A stretch of DNA of 64,000 nt. Source: Posidonia oceanica (taxonomy: Eukaryota > Streptophyta > Magnoliopsida > Alismatales > Posidoniaceae). The stretch is taken from positions 129,117,001 through 129,181,000 of the forward strand of contig JAZBRS010000029.1 in assembly GCA_037176725.1 (NCBI GenBank), given 5' to 3'. How positions within the stretch are numbered: the stretch's first letter is position 1; each line of letters starts with the position of its first letter. The notes beneath the pieces were generated by a model that saw nothing but the letters and a program-made list of their open reading frames with translations, was not told the origin of the DNA and made no database searches. Positions 11,660 to 26,100 of this stretch are shown here, piece after piece. The translations under genes were made by a program, and so were the position numbers.

Positions 11660-11869
11660 GAGCGCAGGAGGCCAAAGGCTGAAATGGGCTTTGGCCTTGG
11701 TTTAAAATTGGTTTAAAAAGTGGGTTAAGGCTCTGGTGGGCTTGAGTTTGGGTTGGGTGATGGTTTTGGGGTTTAGGTGGGTTTGAAAGAAAATGAACCA
11801 TCCTAGAGTCCGAGCAAGCTTGCAGGAGTCCACCATCTTCCAAGCAGTCAAAATAGAGTATATACACAA

Positions 11870-13500
11870 CTTAATCCAACAGTTTATTTTAATTGCATGT
11901 TAATCCTAATCTTAAACTGTTACATACTTTCATGTCTATATTGCTTTGCAATTTAATCCAACAGCTTATTTTAATTACATGTTAATCTTAATCTTAAACT
12001 GTTGTATGCTTTCATGTATATATTGCTTTGCAATTTAATCCAACAGTTTGTTTTAATTGCATGTTAGCCCTAACTTCAAACTGTTGCATGTTTTCATGTA
12101 CATTCTGCTTTGTAATTTAATCCAATAGTTTATTTTAATTACATGTTAGTCCTAACTCCTAAACTGTTGCATACTTTCATGTTTATTTTGCATTGCATAT
12201 AAGTCTAGCATGTTTCCTATATTGCATGTAAGTCCAAATGTTGCATGCATTCATATTTATTCTGCCTTGCATATAAACCCTACAGTTTTTCTATATTGCA
12301 TTTAGGTCCAATATTTGAACTATTACATGCATTGCACTTGCATGACATTGCATGTTATCCCTTGCACTTTTCCCAGCATCATTGGTTGCATTGCATGTAG
12401 AACATCATTGCATTGCATGCATACATAGGCATATTACATTTAAACCCCTAATTTGACCTCTATTGCCTCAGTGGGATTCATTTGGCTCTTGATCTATCTG
12501 GCTTGATCTCTGAATAACTTTTGATCAGACCATTGGATCTTCATGATAATCATCTAGATTTTCCTGGTTAAATGATCTTTCATTCTAACCTAAGTTTGTT
12601 CAGATCAGGCATCAAATCGTCAAGTTATGCCCACTTGAGTCACTGCATATCATTCATTGCTTTATAACTTGCATTGCATGCATCATTTTCTCAATTTGTC
12701 TTCTCGAGCATGTAGATTAGGTTTTATCGCCTTTACTTTGTTTCCCTTTGCTTATTGCTTCTTTGCATTGCATGGTTTTCCGTTTCTGTTTTGTTTCCCT
12801 TCGCATGTCTCTTTGCATTGCATGGTTTTCTTCCGATGTTTTGTTTCTCGCCTGCATTGCATTCAGGTCAGTGATGCTTACTGTCTGGAGTTCTTATGAA
12901 CCAGGGCACACCCAGTTCAGAACACTAGTAGTGTTGTTGAGCATATAGACTGCACGTTTAATTTCCATCACGCATCTTAGCACCTTGAGTATACATTTGA
13001 GCATGTAATTAAGTATTCATGGCATTTAGGCATTTAAAGCATGCATCTTCCTGCATATGCGAGCGAGAAGCCTAGAAAGACCGATTCCGGACATATCGGG
13101 GGTGCCTAACACCTTCCCTGTGCGTAACGGAAGTCCTTACCCTTTCTCTTGGCCCGCAATGACCTTTATGCCCTCATCCTAGGCACGAGTCATTTATTTT
13201 GCATAGCATTGCACCCCTTTGCATGTTTTCATGCTTTTCCTAGGTTTTCCTTGTCTCCCGATTTAATAGATTAGGTGGCAACTCCGAATTTGCTTTATCT
13301 TTATTTTTCGGCCTTTTTTTGGTATTTTCAAGTCTAGTTTTCTTCCTCGGATCCACCCACTTATATTGGCCTATTTTCAGTCTGTACACGCGAACTTTGG
13401 CAACGTGCATGGACGTGTCGATTTTCAAGGTTACTACAAGGTCGACACCGCTAGGAGAGGCAACCACCTTGCCTATCCTTCCGACGACTGAAATCTATCC
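11870..13500 (+). mobile_element. LTR-like region, family A copy 3 (plus)
   Basis: After the 82-bp array come 'gcattgcatgcat' rich sequence, 'cagtgatgcttactgtctgg' words and the conserved block at 13030-13290 with GGGTGCCTAACACCTTCC and AGGTGGCAACTCCG. The order matches copy 1. Homology with copy 1 persists to about 13450. No gene is visible. Confidence 0.55.
11872..12199 (+). repeat. Tandem repeat, 82 bp, 4 copies
   Basis: The word TAATCCAA recurs at 11872, 11954, 12036 and 12118, an exact 82-bp period, followed each time by a 'tttaatt(g/a)catgtta' word and a 'ttcatgt' word. Confidence 0.9.
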
Positions 13501-16350
13501 CTGACAGATTGCATGTCAAACAAGTTTGTTCCCTAAACAGGTTTTCAAATAGAAACACTGATTTTCTTTTGTTTGAATAATTACTTAGTTGATTTAAACC
13601 TGCACCTGCGTGCTCTCAACTTTTAGGTTCCTAAGGTTAGGTAAGGCCGACTTTGTTGGATCTCAGGTCATATAATAGGATTTTTAACATGCTTCTGGTA
13701 CCACTCTTTGACCTTTCTTAGGGTCCACCAAGAGGACCTAGGCGACGGATTTGTCTCTCTATAGAGAGGCCCGCAACCTAGGATTGTGTCTTTATATATC
13801 ATGTCCTAACATACCACAAAGCAGTAAATAAACACAAAGTACAAGAGAATCAAGTATGTACTAAGGAATGTTGTTGACTCAGGGAGAAAGGAGGTGTCAA
13901 CAATGATTCCAAAGGACACCTTAAGTTCACAAACTAACTATCACAATCAAGCACAGAGTATGGATGAATGACTTGCACTGACTCGGTTCACTCAGCTTAA
14001 CTACTTTAATTAGAGAGATCCCTTAAGGAACTTTATCTTTAATGCAAACCAAATAGTTTCCACTCTAATAGTGGACAGCAAACAAAACCTTAGAATCCGA
14101 TAAAAATCAAACAAGAGAACAATGTGGATAGGATATATTTCATTTTTTTAATTACTACTGTAGACCGAAAAAAAACAACACAATCAAATAAAAATAAAAA
14201 ATCTACAGGAAAATCCTAATCCAGAGGTCGTCGTTGGTCATACAGGTGTTGAAAGTCGTCGCCTGTTCCACTGGCGGCTACTACTAGGTGCCTTTCAAAT
14301 TATTAAAAAAAAATCGAATGAAAGGCCTGGATCTCGTGAAAACCTACATGCACAATCCTCAAACCGAAAACAACACTTAGATCTAAAATAAAATAACTGA
14401 CAAAGGAAGATTAATGCTTATGTAGTAGGGAGGGTTGACTCAAAAACCGTCCCACCGTGATCGTTAGTCTGTGGATACATGGATTTGGGGGTGAGATGGT
14501 GATGTTGACGCTTCCACACTCGTCGACAACACTTGTGATCGCCACTCGTCGATTTGTTGTGTCAGCTGACAAGATGTCTTTGGAGAGATGCAGATATTGG
14601 TGCGATGTGAGTTCTCAGTTCACTGGATCGGCGGTAGGATGTCATCCAGCAACGTCTTCATGTTACGTAGCGTATCTTTTCCTTCGAAACAAACAAACAG
14701 ATCTAGATTATCCTATATGTGCAGTAAATAATTCAAGAAAAATAGCAAACAACATGAACAAATAATAACATTACTAACTGGGGATGGTTCCCCAAATGCT
14801 GATGCAATGACCTATCTAAGAAATGCTATAATGTTAAAGGTAGTAAAATGAAAATGAATACTCCCTTCACCCTTGTGCTATATGATGTGGAATGAAGAAG
14901 TGGAGATGTAGACGGAATTCTAAAGACGTGTCTCTCTTAGAACGGTCGTAATCTCTTTGAATCTCGGTTCCTACACAAGGATTTGACAGTATGGGACTAT
15001 GGATTTCTCAAAATCACCACCCTCTAGCTCTGTGAGGGCTCTTTGGAATCATTCATGTGTCTCCTCTCAAAAGCTCTAACAGATCCCCTCTCCAAACCCT
15101 AATTCAGATTCAACCTCCCTTAACACTAGGTTTAGAGATTATTTTATATGATATTTTCTAACGTCATCTCGTTAGAAAACGTGTAGGTATTATTTTAAAT
15201 TTAAATTTAAATTTAAATAATTTAAAATTAGATATTTTAAGTCATCACCGCATGAAACGGCAACAACCACTGATATTCCTGGAATATTTGTTTTCTTAGC
15301 ACGAAAAATCTATATAAAATAATGGATTTAAGGTAAAGTAGGCAACGACTTCTAAATTTCAAATTCTTTAAAATTTAAATCCCAAACTAATTTGTTACAA
15401 ACTTAGAAACCGTTTAAGACTTAATATCCATTTTTTTAATTTTCCCCATAACGAAAATCTATTTATAAGAAATTTTGACTTTAAATACAAGCTTACTTAT
15501 TAAGTAACCTGAATTTAAAATAAATATCTTCTATAATTTTGTAGAGGAGTTTAATTTATTTTTTGGATATTTTGGAATTGATTTAAATTCGTAACTACTT
15601 AGATATTTTGGATTACCTTCACTTTTTAATATTATTTTAAATTAAATATAGTTATAACATTTAAAAATGTGATAATTAACTTAAAATTTCCATTTTTATC
15701 TAACATAAAAATATATTATTTTAAAATAGACGTCATCAACTTTCTATAATTTTCCTCAATTAGTTACTATTTTCAAAATTATATAAATATATATATCTTA
15801 GAAGATCATGTATTTAACTGCTAGGAAAATCATAGAAATACTAATTATTATGGAAATAATATTAAAATATTTTAAAAAATCCCATATAATATATTAAAAG
15901 CCAAGATAACCAAATATTACGTGAGAGATCTCCAGGATAGTCATCGCCTATGTAAGTGGCGACGACATCCGTTGCTAGTAAGATAGACGATGAAAATTCA
16001 CCTATTCTACAGGCAACAAATGTTACCTTTTGTAGTTTTTCCCTCTGATTTCTGCATTAATCCAAAGAAATGTATTAATAGTTTAGAATAATCTCAGAAA
16101 TTCCATAAAATGATAAAAACATTTTTCTATGGTTAAAGTACTCAAACTTGCCACTAATTTAAACTTAACGAGAGTATTAACTCTGTCTCAGCTAACAAAC
16201 TCGGATTAAGTAATGTTTTTAAAGAGATTATGAAAATTCTAGAATATATGTTAAATATTCTTAGTTATGTGATTTTAGACACCTCAAAATTTCCTATCCT
16301 TAATTAACTCTCGGAAATACAAAAATAAAATATCTACAAAAAAAACTCAT
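13500..16350 (-). mobile_element. Diverged LTR-like region (family B relative)
   Basis: No gene is supported. Bases 16040-16345 resemble 480-780. Two 29-bp hairpin modules of the family B type occur at 14254-14282 (AGTCGTCGCC with GGCGGCTACT) and 15939-15967 (AGTCATCGCC with GGCGACGACA). The stretch between 15170 and 15920 is AT-rich. A minus-strand TATATAAAG lies near 13791. Edges and orientation are tentative. Confidence 0.4.
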
Positions 16351-17119
16351 TACTTTTAGAAATAAATAAATGAATAGGTATTCTCATGCCTGCTTATTTA
16401 TTTATTCACATATAACTTGTGTAAGATATATATGTTGTATGGAAAACTGTAATGTTTTTTATTATATGATTATATATTAGTAAAGAGTAAATAACAATGA
16501 ATATAAAGGAAAAAATAAAAAACAATTATCGATCGCATATAATTGGTAAAAATTATATTTGTTAATTTTAAATTTAAACCTTCAAGATCAGATCAAATCT
16601 CATAATTGAAATGTATTTTTCTTGATACTTTAAGTTTAAATCTATCATCATTCAAGTAAAAATTAGGATTTTGTGTATCAATACTCTCCATAGGATGCAT
16701 ATTTTTATCAATTCTCTCTTTCTAACGAAAATTATTCTAATATCCTCAATGCACCGCAACGAAAGTGCGATGCAAATGAGTTTTGAGACATCATTCTTTC
16801 TTTAAAAAAAATGTTTTTCATACAAAGATTCGCCAAATTCTGCCGTTGTATTCGGACACTATTATGGATTTCTAACCAGATTCTCAATAAGACCCACCGT
16901 TTGTGTCACTCATATAAAAAGTTTACAAAAAAATATACAAACAAGATAAAGTAAACCTTGAAGGGACATCACAGCACTAGAGGTAGCGGCGATCCATGAA
17001 CCATCAACTCGGTTAAGATAATTTTATATCTGAACCCAAGCATGCTTGAAGAAACAACGCCAACTTATGGATTGTGAAAGTGCATCCAGGTAGCTGTTCA
17101 AAGTCTGACCAAAGCAACT
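16351..17119. other. AT-rich 3' flank of the SFT2 gene
   Basis: The stretch is AT-rich and I see no gene. Its right part, next to 17119, must contain the 3'UTR of the minus-strand SFT2 gene, but I could not fix a polyadenylation site. Confidence 0.5.
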
Positions 17120-17198
17120 CTATATTTCAGTATCGCAACAGCTTATAAGTAACTCTCTGACCATTCTCCGAGCAAAAGGTACATAACTCAAACTGTAC
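17120..17198 (-). CDS. SFT2: SFT2 exon 6 (end of Trp136 to stop)
   Basis: The acceptor is ACAG/G at 17199-17201 and the stop TAG is at 17120-17122. The exon encodes YSLSYVPFARRMVRELLI and the CCDTEI terminus. Confidence 0.9.
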
Positions 17199-20100
17199 CT
17201 GAATAGTTCAAACCCATAGTAGTATCACTAACGGCTTGCTGAAAAATACAAATTCTAAACAAACAGAAACACTTCTTAAGATTTCAATCCAGAATTTAGA
17301 ACACCATCCTAGCAGAGAAACTAATTGCTAAAGAGAAAAATGGCAAAGTATTTTTAAAGCTGTCTGTCAACAGCAAGACATTAGGTCTGCCAAAATATTT
17401 TTCAAATGAATGGTTGACAAGAGGAGAGAAACTGCTTGCAGAAAATTTCAGGGCACTATTAGCACCAACTAGTAATAGAACTGTCTGCTGGTCCCTAATA
17501 TAAGTGCCTGCTGCGTGATAGAATGAAGTCTTGTATTCACAACCATGTGTTAGTACAATATAATTACTAATAAAGATTCATTAGAATTTCAAAATAGTTA
17601 ATGAGATCATTCTCCTTCTCCGTCAAGGCTACTTGAGACCTCATGTTCCATACTCCTATCCCTTAGTCCATTTCCTTTCTCTTTCATCACGTTCTATCTC
17701 CTTCCAGCAAGGTTTAGTCCAGGCAGAACTGAATAACATATTCTACCACAATTAGCTTGCGACAATAATTGAATAGCATTGACCATGGATTTTTATCTAT
17801 GTATATACATCAATTCCATGAGAACTTGTATTATCTTGCAAGACAGCATTTTGACATGACACCAACAAATTTCAAAGAGGTAGCAGCAATAGATATCTGA
17901 CATCAAGGTACCAAGACTCTAGAATGGCAGGCCAAACATTGAGAATTCCACAGAATTATATATGAACCATGGGTACACTCACTCCACACAATACTCTACA
18001 CTGATATGGTGCAAGAACAAGTATATGTTAACACAAATGTAATTTCATTCCAAATCTTTATTGGCCTGACTGACGTAGCTTATAAAGCTCTGACTTTATA
18101 CTCAATTTGGAAGCACTTTGCTAATCAACTAACATTCTTACACCAATATCCCCTTGATTGAATTAGACTGACAAGTTTATTTAACTACATTGATCAAGGA
18201 TATGAAATCCAGGTGAGAGATCACAGAAACAAAAGTAATATCAGCATTAACCTAGATTCTCTCTCAGTACAATAACCAGACCTGAAAATCAATGACCCAG
18301 GAATTGAAAAAGATGTTCTACACACATTGCCAAGAAGTCATTTCCAACATTTCACTTAGTGGAATAGAGAGGTCGCTTCTTTCTAGAAGAAGCAAATAAC
18401 ATTTTTTTGATTGTAAGCAGTGGACATCAGACAACTATATCAATGCACATAAGGTTTATTCAGGAAATACAACAACAGTGAACAAATTGATCACATAACT
18501 TCGATTTGAATATAAGGTCATTGTGCAATATGAAAAAATGTAGTATACGTACCAAATAAGGGCACATATCTCAGTAATCACTGCAAGTAGTGTTAGGATC
18601 TTGTTATGAATCTGCATGACATTGAGATGTGAGTAAAGAAAATGATTTCTCAAGTAGGAAGATAAACTAACGCAACATAACTGTTGTAAGGAAGTAAGAG
18701 TATCTTTGCCTTTCTATCGGTGAAAACATACCAAAAGAGCACATAGAAGAGCAACAATGACACTCCCAACATAAATACTTGCTGCATAAACACGGACAGG
18801 ATCAAACATCATTCTAGCTTGTTGGCTGAGCCCAATAACAAAGACTGTGCTGCCACACAAAGTACCAAGTTTAACAAGTTAGGCTGCAGACAATTGGAGG
18901 ACTTTATAAAAAGATAGATAGGAGTAAACTTTGTAAACTATGAAGCACGAGCACGCCTCAAGGTAGATGTGTGGATGTCTCATACATGCCGGACATGGAC
19001 ATTGCACAACAAGGCACAGATATGTGTTGGACTTTGCTAATGGGGTTTCTAAAATATTATAATTGTCTTAACTTAGGACCTATCCCAGATATGGGTGGGG
19101 CACTCTTTGGACATGGTTGGGATAGTTTTTAATTAAGACCAGGCATTTTACAGGACTATCCACATATATTGAGACTTATATTGAGACTAACGTATATTTA
19201 CTTTGAGATATAAGATATTACATGCATAGTAAGGGACTACACCAATTTGAATTCAATAAAAAAAATTAAAAAAATCAAATTCTAATCGCATTAGTTGTTA
19301 AATTCATAATAAGAAATTTACAGTTCATGTGTCCAGTAACATTTAAATTACATCAAAACTTCAAGGTCCATTAAAGTCTTTGCTTCATTTACATCATTCT
19401 TATCTAGAGCAATAGATTGAGACTCAACCAAAAAAAAATTGAATCCCAATTTTTGTATATTGCAGCATGTTCAAATGTAATATGCTTAGTTAATCATATC
19501 AACTCTTTCATTTCAGCTATGATTTAGTTGAACATGATTTTTATAGACATTAATAAAATAGCAGTATGTCCTCTATGTGTCTCGATTTGCCATTTTCCCG
19601 TATACTTGCCGTGTCATATCCCATGTCCCAATTCATGTCAACAATTCATATGCAAAACATTGTTAGCATGCCAAAAAAAGGTTCTCTTTGCCAATGCTAA
19701 TATTGGAAGGAAGGAAGTGAGAGCTTCTGTACATATTTTGTGAAGCTTTCTAGCAAAACCATATGCTTGAAATTCCAATGTTAATTACATTCTTAATTGT
19801 TGAGAAGAGTTGGCATGTTATGAAAAACAAAAAACATCACGTGAGATCCTAATGCTCAAAATTTGTCACCTTTCCAGTAACATATAAAGTTCTTGAACCA
19901 GTACTCCTTTGCAATCAACATATGTTGATATCTACAGTCATGGCAGTGCGGTGAAATATTTTCAAAAGAAAAATTCTGATTTAGATTCATTCCAACTTGT
20001 CCTTTGATTGGCAATAATGCAATGCATTTTTGCACATTGGACAACATGTTATAGTCGCCAAGAAACATTTCACACAAATGGGAAATCCATTTGGAAGTTG

Positions 20101-23100
20101 GAATTCTTATCCAACACAGAGTACAATCCCTCAAACTTTTGTGAGGCTTAAGAAAACCAAAATTGCTTTAAAAATTACCAGGAAAAGCATTGAAAATGAT
20201 CAAGAAACAAGCTAGTTTCACAGCAAAGTTTATATTTATCTTTTAAAATTGGCAGATAGAGAGAACTGATGTCACCACCTTCTAACAGATGTGACACTTT
20301 CTAGCTGCAAACCCTTAATGCCTCACGTAAAGTTATGCACTCAGCCACATCTAAAAATATCTCACCTTCCAATAGCCAATATATTTCCAAAGCTGAACAA
20401 TAGTGCAAACTTTATGGGCTTGAAGATAACAAGTAAAGACTGCAAAGAGAATAGGAAATGAAATGAATAAGACAACTAAAAATAGAAGTCAAGTTTCATA
20501 ACAAGCTTATGGTTCCCTTTTTTATATCGAATATAACAAACACAACATGCTCTTTCTTATCTGTTCATCAGACAATCAATTGAACAAAGGGCTGAGACTA
20601 ATACCAGTTCCTTTTGAAATTACCATGTAATATAAGGAAATTATTGAAGACTGCAGTAGAAGACAGAAAATTTTATGTTGTTTTCAGACCTTTATGTGCA
20701 CGCCACTGATTTGCTGTGCTGTTGCCCAATATAAACTAACACCCTTGTGGTCTTAAATTTTTGGCAGTCACATAATTCCACTCTCCCTAGGCTAGCACTT
20801 TCTGTCGTACCGATTACCAATTTGACATTCTAGTTCCATTTTGTTGCTAACAGGACTTGTTAAACCCTTCAAAAAAAAACTTCAGACTTTTTGTAGTTGT
20901 TAAGGTGACATACAGCACGTAATAACTGAAGAAGGAAATCCATCAACGGATCAAATCAACGATAACCAATATCATTGATTTTGTATATGTAAGTTTAGTA
21001 GAGGGAAGAATTCAGATGAACTGAGATGGAGAAGAAACGAGAGAAAGGAAAACTGACAGAGCTCAAAGATGGGTGTCAATGGTGGAAGCCATACTTTCCA
21101 ATACCACAGCTAATGGCTATTACAAGACTTAAATAGCAAACTAAGCAACCACTCAACTCCTCAGCTACTGACTTGGCATGATATCAGCCAATCAACTAAA
21201 ATAGATTTAACAAACTCACCAAGACTCTAACTGAAATAACTGACAGACTCTAACAGCATTAACCAACTGAAGAGGCTGAACAGATTACTCTTATCACCCG
21301 CCCTCAAATTGAGCGGAGTGATCAACGATGCTGAGTTTGGACTTGAGATATTGCAATCGTCTTGGATGAAGCCCTTTAGTGAAGACATCAGCAGCTTGAT
21401 CAATGGTGTTAACATACTCAACGCTCAATCGTTTATCAGCAACCTTCTCCCGGATGAAATGCACATCAATTTCAATGTGTTTTGTGCGACCATGGAAGAC
21501 CGGATTGCGATTAAGAGAGATGGCAGAGATGTTGTCACACCAGACAAGAGGAATGGCTGAAGAACAACAATGGAGCTCTCTGAGAATCGACTGAACCCAA
21601 CAAATTTCAGTCACCGCTAAAGCAAGACTCCGATACTCTGCTTCAGTGGATGAATGCGCAACAATTGTCTACTTCTTAGAGCTCCATGAGATTGGATTCC
21701 GACCCAGAAAGATGCAGAAACCTTGAGTGGAGCGTCGATCATTAGGACATCCAGCCCAATCAGAGTCACAGTAAGCTGTAAGCTTGCAAGATCCTGAGGT
21801 GAAGATCAACTCCGAGGTGATGGTGATGGTTCCTTTGAGATACCGTAGTATTCTTTTGACAGCCACCATGTGGGCATCAGTAGGACTTTGTACAAACTGA
21901 CATACTTGATTCACAACAAAGGAGATGTCAGGTCGAGTTAGAGTAATGTACTGCAAAGCCCCAACCATGCATCTATACAGTGTAGGATCAGGTAGAGCCA
22001 AGCCTTCAAGCTTGGATACTGGCTGAGTTGCAGCTGAAGAAGATACTGGGACATATCATAGCGATCAAGACTGTCAACAATATATCTAGACTGACAAAGC
22101 TTCAAGCAATTTAAAGAGCTAGTGATTGAAATACCAAGGAAGTAAGATAGAGCTCCCATGTCTTTCATATGGAAGTGAAGATTCAAGCTAGCAATTAGCT
22201 TCTGTATAAAGTCATGACAGTTACCAGTGCTAATTATGTCATCGACATACAGAAGAAGGTAAACCAAGCTGCCATCCTTGTGATACACAAAGAGGGATGA
22301 ATCAGAAACAGTCATATGAAAGCCAAGCTCTTCAAGCTTTGAAGAGAATTTAGTGTACCAAGCTCTAGGTGCTTGACGCAAACTATAGATAGATTTAAGC
22401 ATTTTACACACATGAGTAGGCTTAGCGAAGTGCACAAACCCCTGTGGCTGCTCCATGAACACTTCTTCTTGCAAAGTTCCATGAAGAAAGGCACTTTCCA
22501 CATCAAGTTGTCGAAGAGACCACCCAAAGTTCACAGCCAAAGCAAGAACAATGCGAATGGTTGCATGCTTGACAACAGGGCTGAAAGTTTCAGCAAAATC
22601 CACACCAGCAACTTGGTGAAAACCTTTAGCAACTAACCTTGCTTTATATTTGTTTAAACTTCCATCTGCATTTAACTTCGTTCTATACACCCACTTGCAA
22701 CCAACCACATTCATGTCATGAGAATAAGGAACCAGCACCCATGTTTGTTGATTCTGAAGAGCAGAAAACTCTAAGTCCATAGCTTGCCTCCATTGATGGA
22801 ATTTGAAAGCTTGAGTATATGAAGTAAGTGTAGACACAAAGCCAGATACAAGCGCAGTGGGAAGCTTGTGATTAGTACTAAAGTACACCTTCTTCTTATA
22901 GATACCAAATTTGGTACAAGTTTGCATGTGATGAGAGTTAACAGGTGGATTAACAAACAGGGGTGAGTTTTCAAAAGAATTAGCAGTCATGGAGATAACA
23001 GGATCTTCAGATAAACTAACAGGCAGAGAGGATGATGAAGAAGGGGCACGAGACACCAAGATCAATAGACAAAGAAGGTCTAGTAAGATTAGTAGGTAAG

Positions 23101-26100
23101 ATGTACTCAAAAATAGGACAAGGAAAGAGTCATGAGGCAGAAGACAAGAACTGCAAATTAGCAGAACTTGAAGATGAAATGGAGGGTGAAACATAAGGAA
23201 AGATATTCTCATCGAATCTAACATTTCTAGAAGCATAGACCTTACCAGTAGAAGGATGCCAGCACTTGTATCCTTTTTTATTTTGACAGTAACCAAGAAA
23301 GATACACTCACCACTTCTGAATTGAAGTTTGTTTGAGTTGTAGGGCCAGAGCCAAGGAAAGCACCTACATCCAAAAGGTCTTAAGATGAAATAATCAGGT
23401 TGCTTGTTAAACATCAGTTGAAAGGGTGGCAACAATAGACATTCGATGGATGAGAAACACAGCAGTGGTGAATGCTTCAAGCCACAAGGATAATGGAAGC
23501 TTAGATTAGGCAAGCAAGGTTAAACCTGTCTCAACCAGGTGAACGATGCTTTCTTTCAACAATCCCATTTTGCTCAGGAGTATAGGAACATGTTTTCTAA
23601 TGCAAGATACCCTTAGTTTGAAGGAACTTAGCAAGTAACTTGGTGGAGAATTCACCACCTCCATCAGTCCGTAGTATCTTGATAGAAGTGTTAAATTGAT
23701 TTTCAACCAAGGTACAAAAATTCTCAAAGACGTGATAGAAATCAAATTTAAGTTTGATAGGAAGCATCCAGCTATATCTAGTGAAATCATCAATTAATAA
23801 AACATAGTACTTAAAACCAGCAAGACTAAGAATGGGAGAAGGTCCCCACAAATCACAATGCAAGAGTTGAAGAACACCAGTGGTTGAAGGTGCTACTGAA
23901 GTGAAGGGAAGTCTGCAACTCTTCCTTTGTTGACAGGAGGAACAAAGTGATTCAAGTGAAGAAGAAGGAAGCTGAAGTTGATGAAGAATGGTAGACAGAA
24001 TGTTGGATGACGAATGTCCAAGCCTGTAATGCCAGAGCTTGGTGGAGTTCTTCTTACTGATACAGGTTTTAGGAGGAGAAGTTGCAAGAGCTGTAAAGGA
24101 GATAGGATACATATTCCCTTCAGCATGGCTTTGATGAAGAGTCTTCCCTGAGATCTTGTCCTTGATAAGAAAGCCATCGTCATCAAATTGAAACACACAA
24201 CAGTTATCACACGCAAATCGTTTGACAAATAAGAGATTAAAAGAGGCTTTAGGACAATGTAGGACCTTATGCATGGAGAAGGTGGTATCACCGGCTGAAC
24301 ACATGAAACTACCAACATTGGAAATAGGAAGGGTGTCACCATTACCTATCAATCAGAGCCATGATACAGCCATGATACAGAGTAGCAATCTGAAGATGTC
24401 CAAATTCAGAGGTAACATGGTGGGAAACACCAGTATCAGTGTACCACAGAGATTCATCTGTGACAGAATTCTTGCTTGCAACCATGGCAGCAAGTTTCTC
24501 AACTGGTTGCCTACCAATGTAGTTCATGTTGAGCCTTTAGAAGCAATCAATCGTAGAATGACCAAACCTTTGACAGATTTGGCACTGAACACGATTCTGA
24601 AAAAATCTAGAAGACATGTTGGAATTAGGCATGGGTAGCAGAGGAGGTTGCTAAGAGGGAGATGCACTTTTGAATGAGGTATTCTTAGTTTGAAAATTTC
24701 TGAATCCTTGAGATCCTTTGTTACTGCGGAAATGCTTCTTAGACTAATTTTGAGCAGCCATTGCAAGCATCGTTTCAGATGAACATTCATCAAGTAAACA
24801 AAGTTCTTCTGCAACGAGAAAAGAATGGAGCTCATCAATGTTTACAAAAGTAGACCTTGCTCAAATAGATGATGCAAAGGATCGATATTCAGAGGATAAT
24901 CCGTTCAGAATAGAAACTTGCAGATCATCATTTGACACCAGAGAATTACTTGCAGCAAGCTGATCAGTGATCATCTTAAAGTATTGCAGATAATCACCCA
25001 TGGATAGAGATCCTTTCTTAATATTATGCATCTGTTTACGAAGAGATAGAACATGTGCGGAGGTGATTTTGCCAAACCTTTTGGCAAGCTTGTCCCATGC
25101 TTCTTTAGCAGAAGTTGTCCCAATAGTGTAAGGAAGAGCTGACAGAGACAGAGTCGCATTAATCCAAGAGAGAAGAGCTTGATCTGTAACATACCAGAGA
25201 TGAAATTCCGACGAGTCACAATTCGAAGAAGAGACAGATCCATCAACGTGATACATAAGATTCTGTCCTCGAAGAATAGGCTCGAATAGAGATCGCCACA
25301 TCAGATAGTTTGTCCCATCGAGCTTGATCGGAATCAGGCCGACAATGTTGTTGATTACCATTGGAGAGCTAGCTGAAGACGACGATTGACCGGACAAAGC
25401 TCCGATAGCAGTGCCGCCGCATGAGGAGATGGACGCCATGAACACAGGCCACAGTCAGTTGCAGTGATGCATAGAGGCGACTGATACCATGTAAGTTTAG
25501 TAGAGGGAAGAATTCAGATGAACTGAGATGGAGAAGAAACGAGAGAAAGGAAAACTGACAGAGCTCAAAGATGGGTGTCAATGGTGGAAGCCATACTTTC
25601 CAATACCACAGCTAATGGCTATTACAAGACTTAAATAGCAAGCTAAGCAACCACTCAACTCCTCAGCTGCTGACTTGGCACGATATCAGCCAATCAACTA
25701 AAACAGATTTAACAAACTCACCAAGACTCTAACTGAAATAACCGACAGACTCTAACAGCATTAACCAACTGAAGAGGCTAAACAGATTACTCTTATCAGT
25801 ATAATGCAATGGATTTATTAACTAATCCAGTTAGGCGACTTCCCAAAATTTCTATTTTGCTACTTTACAATGACCAAGAAGACCTCACAGAAAACGTTAG
25901 TCTTTTTTCCAGAATCATATATGGCAGGAAAGAAAAGAAAAGAAACACGCATGAACAAGAAATCCATCTGAACAGCAACACATTGGCAGGCGGGCATACC
26001 AGAAACATGAGAGCCGATCCCACCACCAAGCACGCAGCGAACGCATACATCCTCTGCTCGGAACACCAAAATGGGATCGTTTGAAGCATGATTGCTTGGA

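Larger units (their letters stand above)
8604..11860 (-). mobile_element. LTR-like region, family A copy 2 (minus)
   Basis: The reverse complement of 8780-9240 carries the family A words 'cagtgatgcttact', 'ctggagttct', 'GGGGGTGTCTAACACC' and 'aggtggtgactccc'. The rest, about 9240-11860, holds no gene. It contains seven paired 28-bp palindrome modules, a perfect 10-bp-arm hairpin at 10869-10892, and GC-richer sequence from 10850 to 11700. The frames at 10998-11417 and 11454-11705 are low-complexity and lack any recognisable domain. Confidence 0.5.
20988..25798 (-). mobile_element. Complete, defective Ty1/Copia retrotransposon in SFT2 intron 2
   Basis: The element is 4811 bp with 309-bp LTRs that begin TGTAAG and end TTATCA in plus reading, flanked by GTATA duplications. 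It lies on the minus strand: the primer site (TGGTATCAG, initiator Met tRNA type) adjoins the right LTR and a polypurine tract (TTTGAGGGCGGG) adjoins the left LTR. The domain order gag, protease, integrase, RT, RNase H is that of Copia. Frames are broken by stops and at least one frameshift, so the copy is not autonomous. By eye the two LTRs differ at 6 of 309 positions, about 1.9 percent, so the insertion is fairly recent. The lineage may be Ale-like judging by the short LTRs and small size, but I am not sure. Confidence 0.93.

Noticed and set aside
14457..14765. 102-codon plus-strand frame
   Set aside because: No recognisable domain and no splice or promoter context; lies in diverged LTR-like sequence.
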